From Rhizophagus sp. LPA8_4_AMF (taxonomy: Eukaryota > Glomeromycota > Glomeromycetes > Glomerales > Glomeraceae): a DNA stretch of 64,000 nucleotides. This document shows, piece by piece, positions 39,081 through 50,100 of the stretch. Location: positions 1 to 64,000 of the forward strand of contig JADRCO010000032.1 of NCBI GenBank assembly GCA_021464525.1, in the 5' to 3' direction. The first letter of the stretch is position 1; every line of letters starts with the position of its first letter. A program made the position numbers and the translations under genes. A model generated the notes under the pieces. That model worked only from the letters and a program-made list of their open reading frames with translations. It did no database searches and was not told where the DNA came from.

Positions 39081-42000
39081 ATGTCAACCTTTTCTTCTCG
39101 AAACAAAAAGAAAGCAAATGCGCTACCTTCTTTTGAAGAACAATTGGCTCTTTTGCAAGATAGTGAAGGCGCCAATGGTAAGTAAAACGCGACCTTTACG
39201 TTAATAATTCAAGTTAATTTATTAAAATTATTTTTTGTTTGCTATAGCTGATAAAATTCACCAAGTTTGGGCACGCCCAAGTGTGCCAAATATCGTCTCT
39301 AATCGTGACTCTATTAGTAAGTAAAATATTTATAGTCTATCATTCGACAGCAGATATCATATTTAATGTTTCCATAGTATTTCAGCAAATTGAAATCGAC
39401 GATAGCATCGATCCCGTATCAAGAGAACCAATTATCCGAATGTTTGGCATTACAGAGGTACATCAGAAATGAACTACTTTGCTAAGTCTCCTGTCTCTGT
39501 TAATAACGATTTTTCCTTGATAGATTGGAAATAGCGTTCTTTGTTATGTCACGGGTTTTCGTCCATATTTTTATATTCCAGCACCAATTGGTTTCAGAGA
39601 AAATGAAATATCTAGTTTACAAAAACAGATCACGGTAACTGTATAATAAAATCCTATTTGAAAACTTTTTATTTATTTCTAAACTTCAAATAATAATAAG
39701 TAATATGTTTAGTGCGCAATGGATAATGGTTCAAAGAAGCCAATCGAAAGAATTGAACTTACTTTAAAAGAGAGTATATGGGGTTATCATGGAAATAAAA
39801 AGAGTCAGTTCCTCAAAATTATTTTTAGTGATGTGAAAGCTATGAATACTGCTAGACATATCCTTTATAATTTAATCCTTCCGTTTTTCGCATTAACAAA
39901 TAAATATAATAAATAATCCTTAACACCTTGTACGCCTCATCGAGGATGGAGCTATTAAATATAACGAACGGCAACTTCGAGAAATGACATTTGAAAGCAA
40001 TATCAATTATGTTTTACGATTCATGATTGATTGCAAGGTTTTCATCTTATATTATCATTTTGCAAATTTGTTAGCTACGAACTAATTTCTCATATAGGAT
40101 TGTTCTAATTAGGTTTCTGGAGCAAATTGGATAGAACTACCACCAAAAAGTTACAGTTTGCGTACTAATTTGCCCGAGACATCTACTTGTCAACTGGAAA
40201 TTGATATAAAGTAATACATGTGTAGATAATTTTATATATGTTTTAATAAATATATAATTTATTAATTTTATACTGTTTAGATACGACCGATTCATTAGTC
40301 ATTCTCCTGAAGGCGAATGGTCAAAAATAGCTCCATTGCGTATTCTAAGTTTTGACATTGAATGCGCAGGTCGCAAGGGCATTTTTCCTGATCCCGCAGA
40401 GGACCCAGTTATTCAAATTGCCAATATGGTTACGAGACAAGGTCACATTTTCTTATAAATGTAAATTGATTTAATATTAAATAATTAATCCGTTATTTAA
40501 TTACACTTTATAGGTGAAAAACATCCTTTTGTCAGAAATGTCTTCACCTTAAATTCTTGTGCTCCAATTGTTGCAACTGATGTCATCGAATGTTATGATC
40601 AAGGGAAGATGTTGCAAGCATGGAGAGATTTTGTAATCGAGGCATGTATATTGTTATGTCAGCTTATGTCATGTGATTTGATAATAATCTTTAAATTGAT
40701 TGTTTTTAATAGGTAGACCCTGATGTTATCATAGGATATAATATCACGAATTTTGATTTTCCATATTTACTTGATCGCGCCCACCAATTGAGAGTAAATA
40801 AATTTCCATATCTTGGTCGTATGAAAGGTACACATATATACGTTATTATCTAATTCATATCTTCTTGAGAAATAATGATTTTTCTAAAATTATTTATATT
40901 TTATTAAGGTATAAAGACAGAGGTTAAAGACACTAAATTCTCTTCAAAAGCGTATACTCGGGAAAACAAATTTATCAATATCCTTTTTTACATAAAACTA
41001 ATAACCATGTAAATCACCATTATAATTATAAGTCTTAACTAAAATTTACATCTTGAAGGAAGACTTCAGCTTGATATGTTACAGGTTATGCAGCGTGATC
41101 ATAAGTTAAGATCTTATACGCTTAATTCTGTATGTGCCCATTTTCTAGGTGAGAAATATATTTTCTTCATTTAATCCATTTAATTAATTTATATTTGGTA
41201 CATGTAAATAAGGTTTTTTGAAATTATAAAGGGGAGCAAAAAGAAGAAGTACATCATTCCATTATTACTGATTTACAAAATGGAAATGATGAATCACGAC
41301 GAAGGTTAGCGATTTATTGTTTGAAGGTCTGTAGTTTATTATTTAAATAGATACATTTATACAAGTAAATTTAAGCAATTTGATATTAAATATTTGTTAG
41401 GATGCAATCTTGCCACAGAGATTAATGGACAAACTCATGTGTCTTATCAATTATCTTGAAATGGCTCGTGTTACAGGAGTTCCTTTCAATTATCTTCTTG
41501 CTCGTGGACAACAAATTAAAGTAGTATCACAATTATACAGAAAAGCGTTTGAGCAAGACTTGGTTATACCGGCTTTAAAATCAGAGGGTATTAAATATTT
41601 ATTATTTATCCTGTGATATTCGGTTAAAGTAAAATTTGACGGCGTTAATGTGCAATAATATTGCAATTACTTAGGATCAGATGATCAATTTGAAGGAGCA
41701 ACCGTTATTGAACCGGAAAGGGGGTTTTATAATGTTCCAATAGCTACACTTGATTTTAGCTCTTTATATCCTTCTATCATGATTGCTCATAACCTTTGCT
41801 ATACAACATTATTGGATAACAAAGAAATTGATAGATTAGGTGATGTTGATTATATTACAACACCATATAACAATGGTAGGTATTAATAAAAAAGGTATGG
41901 CTTTTGTCCAGATCTTAACCAAACTTATATATCATTAATTACATTAGCAAAGTTTGTGAAAGTTCATCATCGAAAGGGACTTTTACCTACAATCTTAGAA

Positions 42001-44142
42001 GATCTTCTTTCTGCACGCAAGAAAGCCAAGGCAGACTTAAAAAAAGAGACAGATCCTTTTAAAAAAGCTGTTCTTGATGGACGTCAATTAGCTCTTAAGG
42101 TAACATTATTGTATATATTTAATAAATAATGAACTTCAATTGAAATAAAACCAAACATTCTCTTATAGACTAGTGCAAATTCTGTATATGGGTTTACTGG
42201 TGCTACAGTTGGTAAGCTTCCTTGTATTGAAATTTCAGCAAGTGTCACAGCTTATGGACGTCAGATGATTGAAAAGACAAAACAGGTTGATACACTTATT
42301 TCATAGTTGATTTACAATATTGTGAAATATCAAGTTTATGTGCATTTTTTTTTTAGGAGGTGGAAAGTCAATATACCATAGCCAATGGATATCAACATGA
42401 TGTTCATGTTATTTATGGAGACACAGATTCCATTATGGTAAAATTTGGAGTGGATAATCTAGTCGATGCCATGGCTTTAGGTAAATTTTTCCATTAGCAT
42501 TCATTTTCATATATAAGTGGTTATTAACATACTTTAATAGGGAGGGAAGCGGCAGACTATGTTACAAGGAAATTTGTTAAACCGATTAAATTAGAATTTG
42601 AAAAGGTTTACTTTCCATATTTATTAATAAATAAAAAGCGTTATGCTGGTTTATATTGGACGAATCCAGATAAATGGGATAAATTAGATACTAAGGGTAT
42701 TGAGGTAAGCTTTTGATGCAAAGTTTGTTAAAAATTGTGGAAACTAAACGTTATTCTTATTATAATAATAGACTGTCAGGAGAGACAATTGCCTTCTCGT
42801 ACAAAATGTAATAGAAACATGTTTGAGAAAAATGTTGATTGATCGGGATGTTTCCGGTGCCGAAGAGTACGTACCTAATATGTTTTTCTTAATATATTGC
42901 CCATTGACATTTGCTTAACATTTGGCACTTTCATAGATATGCTAAGAAAACAATTTCAGATTTACTTCAGAATAAAATTGACATGTCACAATTGGTTATC
43001 ACAAAAGCCTTAAGTAAATCAGGTAGATTTTAATAATAATTATTAATTTCTTTACTTTTCTGTTGAATATACGTAATTTTATTAATTGATATATCATCAT
43101 CCAGATTATTCGGCTAAACAGCCACATCATGAATTGGCTGAACGTATGCGTAAGCGTGATGCAGGCAAGTAACACGTTAAATTCGTTTTAAATTATAAAA
43201 ATTTTTTAACAATTTTTAATTAAAAAAAAAAGGTTCTGCGCCAACACTTGGCGATCGGGTCGCTTATGTTATAGTAAAAAGTACTAAAGGTAATAAATTT
43301 ATATTTTGTTTATTTCATATCAAATTATGAAAGTCAACGTATTATTTGATAAATTTAGGCGCCGCTGCCTACGAAAAATCAGAAGATCCGATATATGTTC
43401 TAGAAAATAATATTCCTATTGATACTAACTATTATTTGGAGAATCAATTATCTAAACCATTATTAAGAATTTTCGAACCAATTCTTGGCGACAAAGCTCA
43501 GTCTTTACGTGAGTAGTGATCGTAACTTATAATATTTAAATGAACGAGTTATAATTAATCTTTTTATATTTATCAAGTTGCTGGTGATCATACTCGTGTC
43601 GTTCAAATTGCAACACCAACAATTGGCGGATTGATGAAATTTGCCGTAAAGACAGCTACTTGTTTAGGATGTAAAACTCCTCTATCAAAAAACGGTATTT
43701 TCACAATTTATATGTCTAAAATAATAATATTTAGATTCTTACACTTTCAAAATTACAGATACAGCAGTATGTCGACATTGTAAGCCGAAATTGGGTGAAT
43801 TTTATCAGCGACAGGTAACCTTTTTCATTGCATGTTTTATTATAAGAACATTTATAACTATCTTTTCCCGATAGCTCGACACTGTAAACAAACTCGAAGT
43901 CCATTTTGCTCGGTTATGGACTCAATGTCAAAGGTGTCAAGGCAGCTTACATCAGGATATTCTCTGTAGTTCAAGGGATTGTCCTATATGGTACGAATTG
44001 TGATCTATGGTCGATTGCTCCTTATTTTTTTTTTAATTAATGCCAATGAATTATAATTTATGGCAGGTATATGAGGAAGAAGGCTCAAAAGGATGTGCAA
44101 GATGCAACCAATCTTCTTGAAAGGTTCAATTATGCGTGGTGA
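39081..44142 (+). CDS. POL3: DNA polymerase delta catalytic subunit
   Basis: Twenty-eight exons give 1042 residues (yeast and human are near 1100). The B-family polymerase contains a 3'-5' exonuclease with Exo I F-D-I-E-C-A-G (D260/E262), polymerase motif A D-F-S-S-L-Y-P-S (D546), motif B around T-S-A-N-S-V-Y-G (638-645), and motif C Y-G-D-T-D-S (D698, D700). CysA (C950, C953, C965, C968) and CysB (C997, C1000, C1010, C1015), which in this family holds a 4Fe-4S cluster and contacts the B subunit, complete the C-terminus. It is the main lagging-strand replicase. Intron types are mixed: two AT-AC introns (39858-39933, 40978-41049), two GC-AG introns (starting 40642 and 43165), and the rest GT-AG. 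Exon starts include 39248, 39378, 39524, 39713, 39934, 40113, 40281, 40514, 40713, 40909, 41050, 41232, 41401, 41675, 41948, 42169, 42357, 42541, 42772, 42937, 43105, 43233, 43359, 43578, 43759, 43875 and 44067. The N-terminus is short, so an upstream exon cannot be excluded. Confidence 0.96.
39858..39933 (+). other. U12-type AT-AC intron in POL3 (76 nt)
   Basis: The intron begins ATATCCTTT, the consensus minor-class 5' splice site, contains the consensus branch sequence TCCTTAAC at 39917-39924, and ends in AC ten bases past the branch adenosine. Splicing joins ...N-T-A-R to R-L-I-E-D-G, matching the A-R-R-L-L-E-Q-G of human POLD1. There is no AG anywhere between the upstream exon and the restored frame, so no GT-AG or GC-AG solution exists. 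The unspliced frame hits a stop. Confidence 0.9.
40978..41049 (+). other. second U12-type AT-AC intron in POL3 (72 nt)
   Basis: It begins ATATCCTTT, has the branch-like sequence GTCTTAAC at 41032-41039, and ends in AC eleven bases after the branch adenosine. Splicing gives [16 protein letters not shown], the conserved polymerase delta segment (human V-G-R-V-Q-M-D-M-L-Q). Reading through meets in-frame stops. Confidence 0.88.
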
Positions 44143-44491
44143 AATTAGACAAAACTTTATATCAAACCGGCCGTAGTTCCAGATAATGTGAATAATGTGG
44201 CTAAATATGTACAATATAAATTGTAATTAAAATTGATTAATTTGTCTGAAGGATGAACAGATTTTATAATTTCAGTAAAGTCAACAATACGATAAGATTT
44301 ATCTTTGAAATATCACTGTTTAAATTTAACGCGTAATATAAGAAACTGACCTTTATGCCAAATATGATTTTTAGATTTTCTCTTGTAAAAGTCTGTATCC
44401 TTTAATAGCTTTGCTCTAATCCCCTTTTTATTTTTTAAAAAAGTATATTTGTTGTTTATTTGTTATTAGAAATGGGAAGGATATTAAAGCA

Positions 44492-44937
44492 TACCGTATA
44501 GCGCTGCATACAGTATCCCCCTCAAATAGTATCCCCCCTTAAATAGTACCAGGGTTAGGGTTGGTAAATTACGCTAATTTTGGGAATTTCAAATTATTAT
44601 ATATTACTAAAGTAATATACAATTTATATAATTATGATTACTATAATATTTGGCATAAATTACCTATAAGTTACATGTAAGTTACGCGTAAGTTACATCA
44701 ATGAATCAGAATAAGTTTATATATTGAATATGCTATGATACACAAAATTCTTGTATCTTAAAAATGTAATTTTAACCAGGGTACTATTCAACTACAAATT
44801 TCGATATTTTTGATTAGTACCTGGGGCTAATTCTGGCCAAAATTTGATATTTGGCCCCCTGGGTACTATTCAATCTAGGCTGGCTTTTTTGAATAGTACC
44901 GGGCAACCAGGAATACTATATGCAGCGCTATACGGTA
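44492..44937. mobile_element. 446-bp element with 17-bp perfect terminal inverted repeats and TA ends
   Basis: The left end TACCGTATAGCGCTGCATA and the right end TATGCAGCGCTATACGGTA are perfect inverted copies bounded by TA, as expected for the target duplication of Tc1/mariner-like elements. Just inside are several inverted copies of the word AATAGTACC(A/G)GG (e.g. near 44550, 44780, 44865, 44890), perhaps transposase-binding sites. There is no open frame, so it is non-autonomous. The perfect ends suggest it is young. Confidence 0.75.
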
Positions 44938-46005
44938 TTAGCAATAGTATCAATGTAATATTGTATTATAGACTTACATGATCATGTTAAAAATTTACCG
45001 GCTGTACTATAATTTATAAGATAAGGGTTATATAAGCAGATTTAAAGGACAGCTTTAATAATAATATAATATATTATCTTTATATGAAAAAAATTTTAAA
45101 CTTTACTCATTCAAAAAAGTGATTTATAAATTTTATAAATAAAAAAAATCATATAAAATACTTAAAAATTTATTTTATTTTATGTATATTTATGACTTAT
45201 ATTTTTTAACTGCAATTTTGCAAAATTTCTAATTGAAATTAATAAAACTAATCTAATATCTGGTACAATTTTTACAGTTTCTGTAAACCTATTCATGTAT
45301 AATCATTTCAATATAATTAAATCTACAATAAAATTTTAAAATAAAAAACATATATATATATTTCTTTTTTTCAATTTTTCTTATAATAAAAATTTTTGTA
45401 ATTTAGAATTATTCTATAAATAATTTGTATAATTAATAATTAACTAATCCTTTACTTCATAAATTTCTTTTAATTAAAACTTGTTTTATACTTTTTTTGA
45501 TTGATTTAAAAAAATTGGATAATTAGATAAAAATAATAAACAAATAATCATTATATAAAAATCTGTAAAAAGACAAAATGATTAATATAAAAGACTGGAT
45601 CAGAATAAAGAATTAAAATCATATAATTATTAATATTAAAATTATAAAATAAATTTTCTTATCCAGATTTTGCAGAATTTTAGAAAGTGGTAAATTATTT
45701 TTTACTTACTTTTCTCTTAGATTTACATTTATATGATTTATTTTTAGTATTATTTCATAATTAGTAATATGATAGCTTCACCTATAAACAATAGTAATAT
45801 TAGATGACTTTAAACTTTTATAAATTATTAATTAAATAATAATAAGAAAAAACTAACCCGATAAAATGATAGTGCAACATGTAATGCACATTTCTATTGG
45901 TTTATTTTATGGAATTACATAAGAATTTGAAATAATATTATGTGTTAAACCCTGATAGTTTTAATAAGTAACCATAGTAGAAATATGAAAATTCAGACCA
46001 ATTGT

Positions 46006-46060
46006 CATGGAATTTTTATGGATTTTGTAAAATTCCATGGAAATCCATAAAAATTCCATG
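46006..46060. repeat. perfect 20-bp inverted repeat (hairpin)
   Basis: CATGGAATTTTTATGGATTT at 46006-46025 is followed, after a 15-base loop, by its exact reverse complement at 46041-46060. The loop contains a further AATTCCATGG copy of the arm end, so part of the arm is triplicated. It lies in non-coding DNA. Confidence 0.75.
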
Positions 46061-47133
46061 TAATATAACAAAAAAAAATTTTGCCACTTACGTGCCAATT
46101 AATAAAGTACTATAAAATAAGTTATACAATATAAATAAATGAAATTTCAAAATTTTAGACTATTGTTATTTATAGGTAACAGCACCATATTATTATTAAA
46201 AATATATATATTATTCAAATTATTAATTATTTTAAACTACCATAATTACAAATAAAATCCCAAATTCAATTATAGCATTCCAAATTATTTTGGCACTTTA
46301 TAATGAATTATGATATTTTAAGTTATAATTATAATATTCTAAAATAATTTGGACAGCATATATAATCAAAAATAAAATACTAATACCAAAAGAATTAGAA
46401 TATTCAGAATTACCTTTAAAACTAAGAATAGTATAATTTATAAATATTTTGCAATTATTAATTATTTTTATTTTTTGTCTTTAAAAATTTTTTTGCTTTA
46501 ATTGGAATTTTAAAATACAATAAAATATTTTTCATTTAATTTAATTTTTTATAAAAATTTACTAGATCTTTCTTATTCTTTTTTTCTTAAAGGTAATTTA
46601 CTAAAAAAACCCATATTTTTGGATTATTATTTATTAGTATAAAATGAACATTTATTAAAGTAATGAATGGACTTGTTTTTTTCATAATTTCTTTTTTATA
46701 GGTTTTTTCTTAACCAAATATGGAGATTTTGTTGATATTTATACAAAAATAAATAATGTTAAGTTTGGCCAAAACTGAAATTTGTTGATGGTATACTGTA
46801 CTATTTTTACTTTAACCGAGATAATAAATTAGCAATTACGTCCTTCATAACTGCTACTTTCCTATTATATAAACTATAGTCCTTTGTTACACTTCGAATT
46901 AATTATTTCTATTCTGTAATTAGTAGTAAAATTTATATTAGAACGTAAAATTTCAAATAAAAATAGATTAAATAATAGAGGAATTTTTTTTATGAAATTT
47001 AATTAATCAATAAAGAATAATATACCATCTTAAAATTTATTTACATATTTCTTTACTAATTTCGTTTTTTTTTAAAAAAATTTTAGTGTTCAACTTATTC
47101 TAACACATTCACTCATTATTAATAATGCATTTG

Positions 47134-50100
47134 TTAAGTTTCAAAGTTTTTTGTATCTTTTGTTATAGTATTACGTAAACCGCTTGATTGAACATAATTA
47201 CACGATAAATTACTATTTATATTGTTAGGTACTACAATTGATGAGACATTCATCTTCCAGCTTTTTTGTATTATTTGTGTTTCTTGAGTGTTTGTATTTT
47301 GTGAACTTTGCATGTCTATTTCGTAAACGTAATCTTGATCACTTATTATTTTATCTGGATTATCGAGGGATTTATCATTATATTTACTGACATTTCTAGA
47401 TGGAATTTCTTTACCTTTTGCTTTATCATTTTTATTTTGTAAGTGAATTAACCTTTCTTTACAAAATTCCACTAACTTTTCATTGTTGCTTCGTGAAGAA
47501 GGGTGGTTAATTTTATCCTCCAAAGCTTGTATTGACGCCTTTGTTGTATTGGAATTTGTTAATTGGTCACTGGAAGTTGAATTTTGCCGCAACAGAGAAA
47601 AATTTAGATCCGGAAATTTTCGATATAATTCGCGAAATTCACGAAGGATTTCGATATCTTTTTTTTTTCGAATTAGTTATTGATTGAAAAATTAAAGATA
47701 TAAAAATTTTGAAGTTAAGAATATTATCATAACAAGTTAAAGATACTTACTGTATACAAATCGTAACATGTCAGGGTAACTAAGGCCTCCATGTTCTTTA
47801 ATTTTTGAGAGTATTACTGGCCGAAATAATCGATCCCGCCAATAAGGCCAACCATATTGTGTCAATACTATTATATGTCCTAGTGTATTATCTATTTCTG
47901 GTTGTTCTCGTGAAAAGGAACTGAGTTCTTTCTAAGAAGACATGAAAAGAAAAACATCAAATATATGAAAGAATGAGAGTTAAAATATTTAAAGTACAAT
48001 ATTAAGAAGCCTTACCTCATAACATGCCATTAATTCTTTTATTGTTCTTACCACAAGATCTTCTTGCGTAACCTCCATTAACTTAAAATGTTTTCGTTTA
48101 TACCCTTCATCATAGCTAATGCCTTCAATCGTTTTGTTCGTACACCAATCGTCTTTCTTAAAATGCTCTTGTGTAACTGGCGTAAAAGGTATAGTTGCCA
48201 ATATCATTAAAAGTTCTTTTCGTGCTTCTTTCCACCAACCAATTAAAAGGTAAATCATAGAAATGGAATAAATCACTCGAAACGTAAGTAATAATGGAGT
48301 TTGTGTTTTAACATTCATTTTGGACAAATCCGAAGATTCTTCTTGTATCGTTTGTTGCTTTTCTTGCAAATAAGTTGGAGATGATAATGGAGGAGATTGT
48401 TCTTTTTTTGATAATTTTTTGCGATGAGCATCCCAAGCACCTTCAATTCGAGTGCATAAATTCTGACTAAAATAATACGCTGTATCCCAGGATCCACAAA
48501 AGAGAGCAAGATCTCCGCGTGTTAATATAATCGCATTTGACACGTCTAATGGAAGATCCCATGATTTAATATGATTTTCTAATTCTGTAATATAGAAATA
48601 ATGTTTCAGATTAAGGGAGCTTCAAATATATATTCAAACATATGACGTCATTTCAATACCTTGATCTAACATTTTAGAATCGTTCCCTCCACGTAGAACC
48701 ATTGCTTCTAAGAGCTGCCAGCAAGTTAAGGCACGTTCTATATGTGACATGGCAACATTAATTAACGACTCCGAAGTATTATACGATTCTGAAATTAATA
48801 ATAATTATAATTAATGATCGATGATCGATTAAAAGAAATCAATCGATTTTTTTTTTTTTAAAAAAAAAAAAAAATAAAAATAATAATAATAATAAATAGC
48901 TTATAATACCTTTCCATAAATTAATTTGTTCTGTGTTTAATTCCTGGCTAGAACTCTCTATTGTAATTGAATTTTGTCTTTGTTGCAATGACAATTCTGG
49001 GTCGTCAATCAACAAGCTTTTAACATTCATAACACTATTTCCTCTATATTTTTCGGATTGATTATTTTTTTCATCATTTATAGAATCATCGAGTGCACTA
49101 CTTTCGCTAGATTCTTTTGATAATAGGAAGCTAAGGCTTAACCGCCTCTTTTTGTTAACTCTCGTTTCACATTGATCATCATAAGAACTAGATCCTGATT
49201 GACTTGTTATGGGAGAAGTAAATTGTCCAATAGGAAGAACTGGTATAAAACACGTTCGTTTACCTTCAAATGATTATAATGAAAATTTATTACGAGATTA
49301 TCCTTTTTTTCTCTTTCCTTTTATTTGCTTTTATTTAAATATATATATATTAAAAAAAAAAAAAATCCCCTGAAAAACAGAGTCTTTACATACTTTTTAG
49401 TCCAGCTACATATTCATAAAACTCATGACAACATAATACAAAACATGCAATTCCCATAGACACAGCAAAAGAGTGTGGCGCTGAATCATGCATCATGAAT
49501 GGTTGATTAACCAGAGATGTTTGTTTCTGATTCAAGAGGGAAAACAATTTTGACGGTAATTCATGAGGATCGCAAAAAAGATCTACCATCGTTATCCTTG
49601 GAGAACTAAAAATTATGTATAAAATATTGAAAATCATATTGAGATAAAAATAAGAATTTTTGAATGTGTGGGTTAATTAAACCCTACCATTACAATGAAA
49701 GTACCTTTCAAATCTCAAGTACCCACAACTATTCATTACTCCTAATGAAACTTCGAATAATTTTCTCCAATCTTTGTTGGCAATATAAAAACCTTGTGCT
49801 CTTTCAAGCCATGATTTCAGTTGGCTATAAATAACGTGTAAACAGGATTGAGAAGAATTCGGTTGTGACGTTGAAGATATAGAATTGGAGATTTTCGGTT
49901 GATAAATTGGAATTTCTGGCGGGAGGCTGTTATCATATACCACAATTTTTTGGTGAAGAATCTCGGGCAAAATATCTTCCACTTTTGGTTGCGTTTGGAA
50001 AAAAAAATTAGATCACCGTTCAAATTTAAAAAATTAATAACCTCAAAGTCATGAGCAGTAATTTCATCCCATGCTAAAATCTATTCGATTAATGTTTACC

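Larger units (their letters stand above)
44143..47133. other. AT-rich gene-free region with one inverted-repeat element
   Basis: About 3 kb between POL3 and the 3' end of the INTS10-like gene. It contains the TA-flanked element at 44492-44937 and a perfect 20-bp hairpin at 46006-46060, listed separately. The remainder is A/T-rich with no supported gene. Confidence 0.55.

Noticed and set aside
40630-40650. GTAATC as a normal GT donor for POL3 exon 9
   Set aside because: It keeps the frame but deletes V-I-E from a segment that aligns without gaps to POLD1 (W-S-T-F-I-R-I-M-D-P-D-V), so the GC donor was preferred.
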